The translations under genes and the position numbers were made by a program. 31,497 nucleotides of DNA, taken from the NCBI GenBank assembly GCA_964352905.1, contig CAYGTS010000010.1, forward strand, positions 1 through 31,497, in the 5' to 3' direction. Each line of letters starts with the position of its first letter. The first letter of the stretch is position 1. Source of the DNA: CAYGTS01 sp964352905 (lineage in GTDB: Bacteria > Pseudomonadota > Gammaproteobacteria > JAHCLG01). This document shows, in pieces, positions 24,838 to 31,497 of the stretch. The notes beneath the pieces are model-generated. The model searched no databases and was not told where the DNA came from. It saw only the letters and a list, made by a program, of their open reading frames with translations.

Positions 24838-26301
24838 ATGCAAATCGAACTATTCTCTAATTTAGCTGCTAACTGCCCAGAAATATTGGTCGTTGCGATG
24901 GATCAAGTAACAACCTTACCCCAGGCAACCCAGCAACTCGCGCAAACGTTGCAAGATCAGCTTACTCGGGCCTTGAAATTGCAACGCCTAAAAAAAGAAC
25001 AAGGCGCAGTTTGTCGTATTCCTTTTTTTGATAAACAACAACCTCATTTGGTTATCTTATTTTATGTGCCCAAAACAACCACCGCTTTTGAATTAAAAGC
25101 GATTATTGCCCATGTTAATAGTTTGGTTGTAGCAGAACATTGCCAATCAGTGGGTTATATTCTTGATGCGATAGCGCATGATTTAATGGTTGAAAAATTT
25201 GTGTTGAATTTAGAAAAACTTTGCTATCACTACCCATTGCCGTATACAAAAAATACGCAATCAGCCCAACTTAAAAAAATTTATTTTTATAGCGCCAAAA
25301 AAAATGCAACGCTTAGCAAACAGTTAACGCAACTCGCAGCATTATGGCAGGGCTTGGATTATTGCAAAGATTTAGCCAATACACCGAGTAATATTTGCAC
25401 CCCGCCTTACTTAGCCAAACAAGCACTGCAATTAGCTAAAGCTTTACCCAAAATTAAAACCACAGTTTATGCCAAAGCCGAATTAAAAAAAATGAAAATG
25501 AATACGTTATTAGCTGTTGGCCAAGGCAGTAACCATTCACCGCAATTAATTGTCATGCAATATAATAATGCGGCCAAACAAAAACCCATTGTGTTGGTTG
25601 GTAAAGGCATTACCTTTGATACCGGTGGTTTGCAATTAAAATCGGCCGCAGGGCAATTAGGCATGAAATTTGATATGTGTGGTGCGGCAAGTGTGTTTGG
25701 TTTAATTAAAGCAGCAGCCATCGCTAAACTACCGTTAAACCTTATTGGCGTAGTTGCGGCTGCGGAAAATATGCCGGATGCTAATGCGATATTACCGGAA
25801 TCCGTGATTGTCACGCACAGTGGCAAGCGCGTTGAAATTACGAATACCGATGCCGAAGGTCGTTTGGTCTTATGTGATGCCTTAAGTTATTGCGAAAGAT
25901 TTAAACCGAAAGCCGTGGTTGATATAGCGACTTTAACCGGCGCAATCATTACCGCACTCGGCAATTATCGCAGTGGTTTGTTTAGTAATAACGATGCGCT
26001 AGCTAACGCGTTATTTAATGCCGGTGAACGCATTGGTGATCCAATGTGGCGCATGCCGATTGATGAAGATTATTTCAGCGACATGCAGAGTAATGTTGCT
26101 GATTTTGTTAATTCTACAATTCCTGCAGGGCAAGCCGCTAGCATTACCGCCGCGTGTTTTTTAGCGCAGTTTAGTGAAAAATATCCTTGGGCGCATTTGG
26201 ATGTTGCAGGAACAGCGAGTCAATCCGGCAAAACGCGTCAGGCATTGGGTAGGCCGGTGCCGGCTATTTTTTATTACTTATTAAGTCAAGTTGGAAAATA
26301 A
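24838..26301 (+). CDS. pepA: Leucyl (cytosol) aminopeptidase, peptidase M17
   Basis: A hexameric two-metal aminopeptidase that removes N-terminal residues from peptides. 487 residues. The catalytic domain contains GKGITFDTGG with metal/catalytic Lys256 and Asp261, KFDMCGAA, and the diagnostic NTDAEGR at 336-342 (metal-binding Asp338 and Glu340, catalytic Arg342). The N-terminal macro-like domain is divergent, as usual. I chose ATG 24838, which has AGGAG 5 bases upstream; an in-frame ATG at 24814 has none. E. coli PepA also binds DNA at cer sites, but nothing here speaks to that. It is followed by holC after 4 bases. Confidence 0.95.
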   Translation: MQIELFSNLAANCPEILVVAMDQVTTLPQATQQLAQTLQDQLTRALKLQRLKKEQGAVCRIPFFDKQQPHLVILFYVPKTTTAFELKAIIAHVNSLVVAEHCQSVGYILDAIAHDLMVEKFVLNLEKLCYHYPLPYTKNTQSAQLKKIYFYSAKKNATLSKQLTQLAALWQGLDYCKDLANTPSNICTPPYLAKQALQLAKALPKIKTTVYAKAELKKMKMNTLLAVGQGSNHSPQLIVMQYNNAAKQKPIVLVGKGITFDTGGLQLKSAAGQLGMKFDMCGAASVFGLIKAAAIAKLPLNLIGVVAAAENMPDANAILPESVIVTHSGKRVEITNTDAEGRLVLCDALSYCERFKPKAVVDIATLTGAIITALGNYRSGLFSNNDALANALFNAGERIGDPMWRMPIDEDYFSDMQSNVADFVNSTIPAGQAASITAACFLAQFSEKYPWAHLDVAGTASQSGKTRQALGRPVPAIFYYLLSQVGK

Positions 26302-26305
26302 AACG

Positions 26306-26719
26306 ATGAGTCGTATTGATTTTTATGTCATTGCTGAAAATGAACCTTATGCGTTTTGTTTTAAATTAATTAATAAGGCGTATTTGCAAGATCATCGTAT
26401 TATAATAAAAGTGGATAATGATGAACAGCAACACATGCTTAATGAAAAACTCTGGACATTCGATGATACTAGTTTTATTCCTCATAATTTAACGCAAGAT
26501 AATATTGAGGCGCCGGTTTTAATTACGCGTCACGATGAAGTAAAAGAAGGTTATACGATTTTAATTAATTTAGCTTCAACCATTCCTGAAAACTATCACC
26601 AAGTTGATCGCGTGATTGAAATTGTGGCGAATCATGCTACTTGGAAAAATATTTCACGCCAACATTATTTGTTTTATAAAGAAAAGCAGTGTGATATTCA
26701 AACGCATAAGCTAAGCTGA
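26306..26719 (+). CDS. holC: DNA polymerase III chi subunit
   Basis: HolC is the chi subunit of the polymerase III clamp loader and links it to single-strand binding protein. 137 residues against 147 in E. coli, with the family opening RIDFYVI and the pattern CFKLINKAYLQDHRIIIKVDNDEQ then LNEKLWTFDDTSFIPH, and a later PVLI...INLA strand. The ATG at 26306 is 4 bases after the pepA stop; GGAA lies about 11 bases upstream. The pepA-holC order is conserved in gammaproteobacteria and supports the call. The 3' end overlaps the convergent ATPase gene by 22 bases. Confidence 0.9.
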   Translation: MSRIDFYVIAENEPYAFCFKLINKAYLQDHRIIIKVDNDEQQHMLNEKLWTFDDTSFIPHNLTQDNIEAPVLITRHDEVKEGYTILINLASTIPENYHQVDRVIEIVANHATWKNISRQHYLFYKEKQCDIQTHKLS

Positions 26720-29274
26720 GACGTTGGCATTTCTGTTATATTTTTGCGACTATGCCGATAAGCATTCGCAAGCACCAACCCCACTTGCACTAGCATCAAT
26801 GCTGCAGCAAGCGCAGGATGCATCATAAAACTCACTGCAAAAAAGCACGCAATCATCGTGGTTGGCATGGAAACGTTATAAAATAAACTTAAACCAATAC
26901 TTTGTTTAACGAGTGAGTTGGTATCGTCAAGCATTTTCTCTACCGTTAACAATCCCGTCAATTTACCGCCTGGTTCGATCACTAAATGCGCTGACTGCAA
27001 TACAGGATTGTCTTTTTCAGCATCAACTACAACTGCAAATCCAGCTTTGCCTAACATCGCACTATCATTGGGATCGTTACCAACAACAACCGTATTCTCC
27101 CAATCTTGCTCGGCTATTTTTTTATTTAATCGCTCTTCTTTCGCCAAGGCACCATGACAATCAGCAAGAATATTTTCATCATTTATAAATGCTTGATCAT
27201 TACTGCTCTTAAACGGTTCAAGCATTCTTTTGATAGCGGCCTGTGATGCACCGCTGCAAAGAATGATTTCTTCATTTTGTTTTTTTAATTTTTTTAATAA
27301 CTCACCTGCTTCTGGTCGAAGCGTGTCATCTAAATCAACGTGCCCCATGAGGCTGAATGCGTCATTGGGATTTTTCTTCACTAAAAAAATACGGTGAATG
27401 CAGTGTAAATTTTCTTCAGGCATGTTCATACCGAGTTTCTGCAACATGGACTCATTCCCTAAGTAATAATCAACACCGTTAATATCCGCGCTAAAACCAC
27501 CAGCAATTTCCTGTAAATTTTCAACCTGTACATTTTGTTTTTTTGTAAACCTTTCCAATAAAGCCGTTCCAATCGGATTAATCCTGTTATTTTTAGCTTT
27601 AATAGCCGTTTCTAAATTGAAAATGATTCGTTCAAAATCCTCTTGACTTGTTCCATCAATAGGTTGAGAGTTCGTTACACTCGGCTTTCCTTCACTCAAG
27701 GTACCATTTACATCAAAAATCCATTTTTTATTTTTTCTCTTTAAAAAACTCAAACTTGGCAATAAATCGTCTTCTGATAATCGCGAATACATTTTTTGTT
27801 TGGCGAGTCTTTTCTTTAAAACTCTCAAGGCTAATGAATCAATAAAACCAAACGTGCAGGGACAAGCAGCAACAAATAAACTAACACCCAAGTGAATTGC
27901 ACTAAATGGATTGGTCAACAAACCAATCACGACACTAGCAACTAGGGCTAATGTAAAAAAAGCAGGCGTGAATATTTTCGCAATGCGCTCTGTCAGTGAT
28001 ACAGTCACTGTTTTTTGATCTTGCTCTTGGTTTTTTTTAAAACTTTGATCAATTGCACTTCTTTCATTAACAAAAACCATGCTGTTGGCACTGCTTCTTT
28101 CAAGCATCATAAGCATATCACTTTCAGCCAACATACCGGCTAAAACACTAGCACCTTGTTTGCAGCTTGTCGCTATACCTTTATGACCCGTACGAATGCC
28201 GCGATCATCAACCACAGCTGTTTTATCCATAACGATACCATCACAAGGAATCATCGTGCCTTTGGGTACTATAATGACTTGCCCCGGCTGCAGATCTTTG
28301 CAGTCACACATTTCTCCTGCTGTAGGATCAATATGCTGATTTTTTATTCGTTGAAATTTATCTGTTACGCTTTCTTTGTTAAGTGTAGTTTTATCAATCA
28401 CTTTAACCTGAGCCGGTAATTGTTGCGAAAAACTAGCCAGCGCACTGAATTGATTCAGCATCTTTTTTTTCAGCCAATCACCACTGCGTTTTGCGGCAAT
28501 CAACAATAAACTCGCTGAAAAATTACGCGCAAAACCTAAATAAGGAAAAAATACCGCAAGCACGGCTGTTACAAAACTCACGATAATGCTTATACTAAAC
28601 AAAGATACCATGTTAATTTTGCGATCTTTAAACGCCTGAACAATCCCTTGATAAAAAATTTCATAGCCGCTATATAGGTTAATTAAAAAACTCACACTAG
28701 CAATCGCAAGCCAAACAAAAAAAGGCACACCAAAACTAAACATCGACAAAATTAACAGCGCTAATCCAACACCGCCGGATAAGAGCAGTTTTGTGCGTGC
28801 GCGCCAAGCAGGTTCTTTTAATTCAGAATCAAATCCTCCTATTTCAGCCACTGCTCTTGTGATCGCTTTTTTTGATAATTTTTTATTGCAAAAAACGTCA
28901 TATTGTTTTTTATGAACATTAAGCTTTACTTCAAAAATCATTTTTCCTAAGTTTAATTTGTTGCTTATTTCATTATTGTTTCGCTGCAAAAATTCCCTTA
29001 ACAATTTTGCGTCTTTTGATAAAATAGGAAACGTTTGCCAATCTTCAGTTTCGCTTTTGCTCCTTCTAATAGATTGCAACAACTCTTCACAAGCTGAATG
29101 GTTGCTCGTTTGCTTACATGCGCTAAGCAAGGATTCTAGATCACTAGGCTGAAAATCAATAAAGGGAAAACAGACTTCTAATAAAGCAGAGTCAATTGTT
29201 GACGTGCACCCGCCACACATTATATCTGGCACATGAATAACAACGACATGTTTATCTGCTTTATCATTAAACAT
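26698..29274 (-). CDS. Divergent heavy-metal P1B-type ATPase with altered catalytic motifs
   Basis: An 858-residue membrane protein with a P1B ATPase layout. An HMA-like domain with MCGGC (19-23) is followed by a long linker, early membrane helices (about 165-262), an actuator domain (about 280-395), the metal-channel motif CPC (471-473), P/N domains and last helices with YN (799-800). Key motifs deviate. TGES is TGHK (362-365), DKTGT is DVNGT (521-525), the HP of the N-domain is NP (566-567), TGD is SGA (674-676), and GDGxND is GNDPND (732-737). The phosphoryl-accepting Asp521 is kept. The final MxxSS of copper pumps is absent. It may be a slow or repurposed pump, or a pseudoenzyme. ATG 29274 has AGGTG 9 bases upstream; an upstream in-frame GTG overlaps that site. 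No copper regulator is adjacent. Confidence 0.85.
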   Translation of the reverse strand: MFNDKADKHVVVIHVPDIMCGGCTSTIDSALLEVCFPFIDFQPSDLESLLSACKQTSNHSACEELLQSIRRSKSETEDWQTFPILSKDAKLLREFLQRNNNEISNKLNLGKMIFEVKLNVHKKQYDVFCNKKLSKKAITRAVAEIGGFDSELKEPAWRARTKLLLSGGVGLALLILSMFSFGVPFFVWLAIASVSFLINLYSGYEIFYQGIVQAFKDRKINMVSLFSISIIVSFVTAVLAVFFPYLGFARNFSASLLLIAAKRSGDWLKKKMLNQFSALASFSQQLPAQVKVIDKTTLNKESVTDKFQRIKNQHIDPTAGEMCDCKDLQPGQVIIVPKGTMIPCDGIVMDKTAVVDDRGIRTGHKGIATSCKQGASVLAGMLAESDMLMMLERSSANSMVFVNERSAIDQSFKKNQEQDQKTVTVSLTERIAKIFTPAFFTLALVASVVIGLLTNPFSAIHLGVSLFVAACPCTFGFIDSLALRVLKKRLAKQKMYSRLSEDDLLPSLSFLKRKNKKWIFDVNGTLSEGKPSVTNSQPIDGTSQEDFERIIFNLETAIKAKNNRINPIGTALLERFTKKQNVQVENLQEIAGGFSADINGVDYYLGNESMLQKLGMNMPEENLHCIHRIFLVKKNPNDAFSLMGHVDLDDTLRPEAGELLKKLKKQNEEIILCSGASQAAIKRMLEPFKSSNDQAFINDENILADCHGALAKEERLNKKIAEQDWENTVVVGNDPNDSAMLGKAGFAVVVDAEKDNPVLQSAHLVIEPGGKLTGLLTVEKMLDDTNSLVKQSIGLSLFYNVSMPTTMIACFFAVSFMMHPALAAALMLVQVGLVLANAYRHSRKNITEMPTSQLSLCV

Positions 29275-29318
29275 AATGGATTTCACCTAATACTCGTAAC
29301 TATATATCAAACTGCGCC

Positions 29319-29397
29319 GTATCTGCTCATACCCTTTAACTGTGTATTTACCAGAACGTTCAGATTTGGCGATCCCCGCTACGGGGTGAGTAGTTAC
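29319..29397. mobile_element. 79-bp MITE with perfect 8-bp target duplication
   Basis: Ends are GTATCTGCTCA and TGAGTAGTTAC with CCAGAACGTTCAGATTTGG inside. It is flanked on both sides by ACTGCGCC (29311-29318 and 29398-29405), an exact 8-bp duplication. It lies in the divergent region between the ATPase gene and phaB, upstream of the phaB promoter. Confidence 0.87.
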
Positions 29398-29468
29398 ACT
29401 GCGCCAAGCATAATCCTATCCACATGTACCGTCAAATGGCGACCTGCAGGGCCACCTAGAATCGGCAT

Positions 29469-29496
29469 TTGCCAAAATCGTTGTAAGTGTTAGAAT
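29469..29496 (+). promoter_or_regulatory. Promoter of phaB-phaR
   Basis: TTGCCA (29469-29474), a 16-bp spacer and TAGAAT (29491-29496) lie upstream of phaB. The leader of about 37 nt contains AAAGAGG 9 bases before the ATG. Confidence 0.5.
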
Positions 29497-29539
29497 TAAG
29501 TCACAAATTATTTTCAAAGGCAAAAAGAGGCGCTGTAAT

Positions 29540-30283
29540 ATGGCTAAGGATGAACGTATTGCACTAGTCACGGGAGGGACCGGCGGTATTGGCACAGCAA
29601 TTTGCCGAGCTTTGGCGGATGCGGGTGCTAAGGTGGCGAGTGCTTATCACACAGCGGGCAAAGGTGAACAATGGCAGGCTGAGCAAAAGCAAGCAGGCTA
29701 TGACTTTCATGTTGTACATGTCAATATTGGTGATTTTGATTCTTGCGCCAAAATGATTGAAGATGTTACGACTAAACTGGGCCCAATTAATATTCTCATT
29801 AATAACGCTGGCGTGACGCGTGACTCAACGTTAAAAAATATGACGCTTGAAAAATGGCAACAAGTTGTTAATACCAATCTTGACAGCATTTTTAATGCCA
29901 CAAAACACGTTATTGATAGCATGTTAGAACGCAAATTTGGCCGCATCATTAATATTGCTTCGATTAATGGCCAAAAAGGACAAATGGGGCAATGTAATTA
30001 TGCCGCTGCCAAATCAGGCATTCATGGCTTTACTAAATCACTTGCGCTAGAAGTTGCTAAAAAAGGTATTACGGTGAATACTGTCTCACCCGGTTATATT
30101 GCAACAGATATGGTAATGGCAGTCCCTGAAACTATTCGTGAAAAAATTATAGCCACAATCCCGGTGGGACGTTTAGGTGAGCCTGAAGAAATTGCTGAGT
30201 TAGTCGCATTTTTAGCAAGTGATAAAAGTAATTTTATTACCGGCGCTGATTTTTCGATTAATGGTGGCATGCACATGTATTAA
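29540..30283 (+). CDS. phaB: Acetoacetyl-CoA reductase (PHB synthesis)
   Basis: A short-chain dehydrogenase that reduces acetoacetyl-CoA to (R)-3-hydroxybutyryl-CoA with NADPH, the second step of polyhydroxybutyrate synthesis. 247 residues. The cofactor motif TGGTGGIG is at 11-18, NNAG at 88-91, and the catalytic residues are Ser141, Tyr154 and Lys158. The C-terminus INGGMHMY is typical of PhaB and separates it from FabG. A strong ribosome-binding site precedes the ATG. It is followed by phaR and a phasin gene, so assignment to PHB metabolism is well supported. A thiolase and a PHA synthase are not in the window. Confidence 0.93.
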   Translation: MAKDERIALVTGGTGGIGTAICRALADAGAKVASAYHTAGKGEQWQAEQKQAGYDFHVVHVNIGDFDSCAKMIEDVTTKLGPINILINNAGVTRDSTLKNMTLEKWQQVVNTNLDSIFNATKHVIDSMLERKFGRIINIASINGQKGQMGQCNYAAAKSGIHGFTKSLALEVAKKGITVNTVSPGYIATDMVMAVPETIREKIIATIPVGRLGEPEEIAELVAFLASDKSNFITGADFSINGGMHMY

Positions 30284-30308
30284 ATTGACTAGTCATAGAG
30301 TAACCAGC

Positions 30309-30812
30309 ATGAAAGAGAAAAATATTCGCATTATCAAAAAATATCCTAATCGTAGGTTATACGATACCAGTATCAGCAGTTACATTACGCTGCAGGATAT
30401 TCGACAATTAGTCACTGAATGCATTGAGTTTAAAGTTATTGATGCCAAGACCGAGCAAGATTTAACGCATACGACATTGTTGCAGATTATTTTGGAGCAA
30501 GAAGATAGCCAATCCCCTATTTTTACGCGCGAAATTTTAGAACATATGATCCGTTTCTACGGTCATTCTATGCAAGACATGATGACGAATTATTTAGATC
30601 AAAGTATGAACTTTTTTATTGAACAAACATCCCAATTTAAGCAGGGCATGGATGTCTTCCTAGGCGCCAACCCTTTGAATTATATGTCTGAATTTGCTGA
30701 AAAAAATATGAAACTATGGAAATCATTGCAAAATGGTTTTTTAAAGAACACTTCCTCATCTTCTAGGTCGCAGCAAGAGGATAAAGATGATGAAAAGAAT
30801 AATAAGTCTTAA
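30309..30812 (+). CDS. phaR: PHB accumulation regulator PhaR
   Basis: A repressor that binds both DNA and PHB granules and controls phasin expression. 167 residues with the diagnostic N-terminal DNA-binding domain RIIKKYPNRRLYDT..SSYITLQDIRQLV (residues about 6-35) and a following PHB-accumulation domain, then an amphipathic region rich in Met, Phe and Gln and a charged tail. I start at ATG 30309, 25 bases after phaB, where the family N-terminus begins; the frame is open further upstream into phaB but that is not the family sequence. Likely cotranscribed with phaB. Its likely target is the phasin promoter 54 bp downstream. Confidence 0.93.
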   Translation: MKEKNIRIIKKYPNRRLYDTSISSYITLQDIRQLVTECIEFKVIDAKTEQDLTHTTLLQIILEQEDSQSPIFTREILEHMIRFYGHSMQDMMTNYLDQSMNFFIEQTSQFKQGMDVFLGANPLNYMSEFAEKNMKLWKSLQNGFLKNTSSSSRSQQEDKDDEKNNKS

Positions 30813-30866
30813 CTTATTGATTTTCATGTAACCCGCCAAAGTGCACATAATAATAACAGAAATGAC

Positions 30867-30895
30867 TTGACTTGTTACTTATTGATAGCTAGAAT
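30867..30895 (+). promoter_or_regulatory. Promoter of the phasin gene
   Basis: TTGACT (30867-30872), exactly 17 bp, then TAGAAT (30890-30895). This is a strong sigma-70 promoter, consistent with the high expression normal for phasins. PhaR repression here is inferred from the family. Confidence 0.65.
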
Positions 30896-30943
30896 CTAAA
30901 TAGCATATGTTGCAACGCACAATTTTTACGGAGGCTCATGCAA

Positions 30944-31324
30944 ATGCAAAAAGAAATGTTTGAACAATGGTCTAGTTTTGGTAAAAACTCTATCAAGCCA
31001 CTTGTGGCTTTAAACGCGATCACCAGTCGTGCTATCGAGCGTATCACCAAACAAAACTTTGAAATCATGAATGATGTTTTTAACACTCAAGTTGCTAATT
31101 TACAACACTTGGCTAACACCAAAAAGGTTGAAGATGTTGTTAGCATTCAAACCCAAATCTTAAAAGACTCAGGCGTTAAAGCAGTTGACTATGCGCAAAA
31201 ATCACTTGAAGCGTTTGTTGATGCTTCAACTGAATTAAGCAAATGGTTTGAAGAAGGCTTTGCAACTGCGGTTCACAATGTTGAAAAAGCAACTAAAAAA
31301 GAAGGTAATGGTAGTGGTAAATAA
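30944..31324 (+). CDS. Phasin (PHB granule-associated protein)
   Basis: A small amphipathic helical protein that coats PHB granules and limits their coalescence. The length is 126 residues from ATG 30944. This ATG stands 9 bases after GGAGG, a better distance than the in-frame ATG at 30938 (3 bases). The pattern EMFEQWSSFGKNSIKPLVALNAITSRAIERITKQN split around a central helix, followed by a QTQILKDSGVKAVDYAQKSLEAF region, fits the phasin family. It has no cysteines, is rich in Ala, Lys, Val and Thr, and has a Gly/Ser/Lys tail. It has its own strong promoter and a terminator directly downstream, so it forms a single-gene transcription unit. Confidence 0.85.
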   Translation: MQKEMFEQWSSFGKNSIKPLVALNAITSRAIERITKQNFEIMNDVFNTQVANLQHLANTKKVEDVVSIQTQILKDSGVKAVDYAQKSLEAFVDASTELSKWFEEGFATAVHNVEKATKKEGNGSGK

Positions 31325-31342
31325 CGCTATTTAACCTTTGTT

Positions 31343-31375
31343 AAAAAGCTCGCATTTGCGGGCTTTTTTATTTTA
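31343..31375 (+). terminator. Rho-independent terminator of the phasin gene
   Basis: AAAAAGCTCGC (31343-31353), an ATTT loop and GCGGGCTTTTT (31358-31368) form an 11-bp stem with one G-T wobble, followed by a T-rich tract (TTATTTT). It lies 19 bp after the stop codon. Confidence 0.88.
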
Positions 31376-31443
31376 TCTGCCAGTAAAGTTTGGCATAAAT
31401 TGATTGCGAGCTGACAAATCCCCACGAAATTAAAATGTGTAAA

Positions 31444-31497
31444 GTAACTATTCACCCTGTAGATGGGAACGCCCATATTTGGGCTAAAAACGGCGAA
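31444..31497 (-). mobile_element. MITE copy cut by the window end (long type)
   Basis: GTAACTATTCACCCTGTAGATGG, split across the family's end, continues into GCCCATATTTGGGC and AAAAACGGCG. In reverse complement this matches the right arm of the 178-bp element at 5763-5940. Its other end and any target duplication lie beyond the window. Confidence 0.75.

Noticed and set aside
26698..29274. Calling the P-type ATPase a standard copper exporter CopA
   Set aside because: CPC and YN are present, but TGE, HP, DKTGT and MxxSS are all altered, and no copper-responsive regulator or chaperone gene is adjacent.
29707..29949. A minus-strand open frame inside phaB, and similar antisense frames inside dxs, hemL, the Sel1-repeat gene and pepA
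   Set aside because: They are fully contained in well-identified genes on the other strand, with no ribosome-binding site or recognisable product.
12238..31497. The repeated palindromes as a CRISPR array
   Set aside because: The copies are dispersed over kilobases, have transposon-like ends and target duplications, and show no regular spacers or cas genes.

Overview
The window looks like chromosomal DNA of a low-GC gammaproteobacterium, most probably from the order Legionellales (Legionella, Coxiella, Berkiella or Aquicella-like). This is an inference. It rests on the A+T-rich sequence, a gammaproteobacterial housekeeping set (dxs, hemL, lptFG, pepA-holC), a PHB module, a Legionella-type transporter, a histidine kinase/response regulator pair that resembles the Legionella Lqs quorum-sensing proteins, and two very large orphan proteins of the kind often found among type IV effectors in that order.

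Layout. 1-3.2 kb: dxs, then a convergent RES/Xre (MbcT/MbcA-type) toxin-antitoxin pair with a clear promoter and an inverted-repeat operator. 3.2-6.1 kb: hemL and a PfkB-family kinase, followed by a 450-bp nest of palindromic repeats. 6.1-10 kb (minus strand): dacB preceded by an LqsR-like regulator and an LqsS/CqsS-like sensor kinase. 10-12.2 kb: a maiA-like zeta GST and a DAO-family FAD oxidoreductase. 12.3-18.7 kb: a Bcr/CflA-type MFS transporter, a 741-residue orphan, an aromatic amino-acid permease and a Pht-like MFS transporter. 18.9-22.4 kb: a 1170-residue Sel1-repeat protein. 22.6-26.7 kb: lptF-lptG diverging from pepA-holC. 26.7-29.3 kb: a heavy-metal P-type ATPase with several altered catalytic motifs. 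29.3-31.4 kb: phaB, phaR and a phasin, closed by a rho-independent terminator.

The dominant non-coding signal is a family of short palindromic elements, mostly about 50-80 bp with one of 178 bp. Their ends resemble GTAACTATTCA and they share an internal GAACGTTC core. Two copies have perfect 8-bp target duplications (CATTATCT, ACTGCGCC). A third has a perfect flanking 8-mer (GATCAGAG) with one end 2 bp short, and a fourth has a 7/8 match. A GTA(A)-type end with an 8-bp duplication is what IS66-family transposition would produce, so these are best read as non-autonomous MITEs. They sit almost exclusively at gene ends. One supplies the stop codon of the aromatic amino-acid permease, and the pre-insertion reading frame can be reconstructed.

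The strongest leads are (1) this MITE family and its gene-end habit, (2) the Lqs/Cqs-like signalling pair without an adjacent autoinducer synthase, and (3) the P-type ATPase that keeps CPC and the phosphoryl Asp but has lost the usual TGE, HP and DKTGT signatures. No transfer RNA, ribosomal RNA or CRISPR array was seen.
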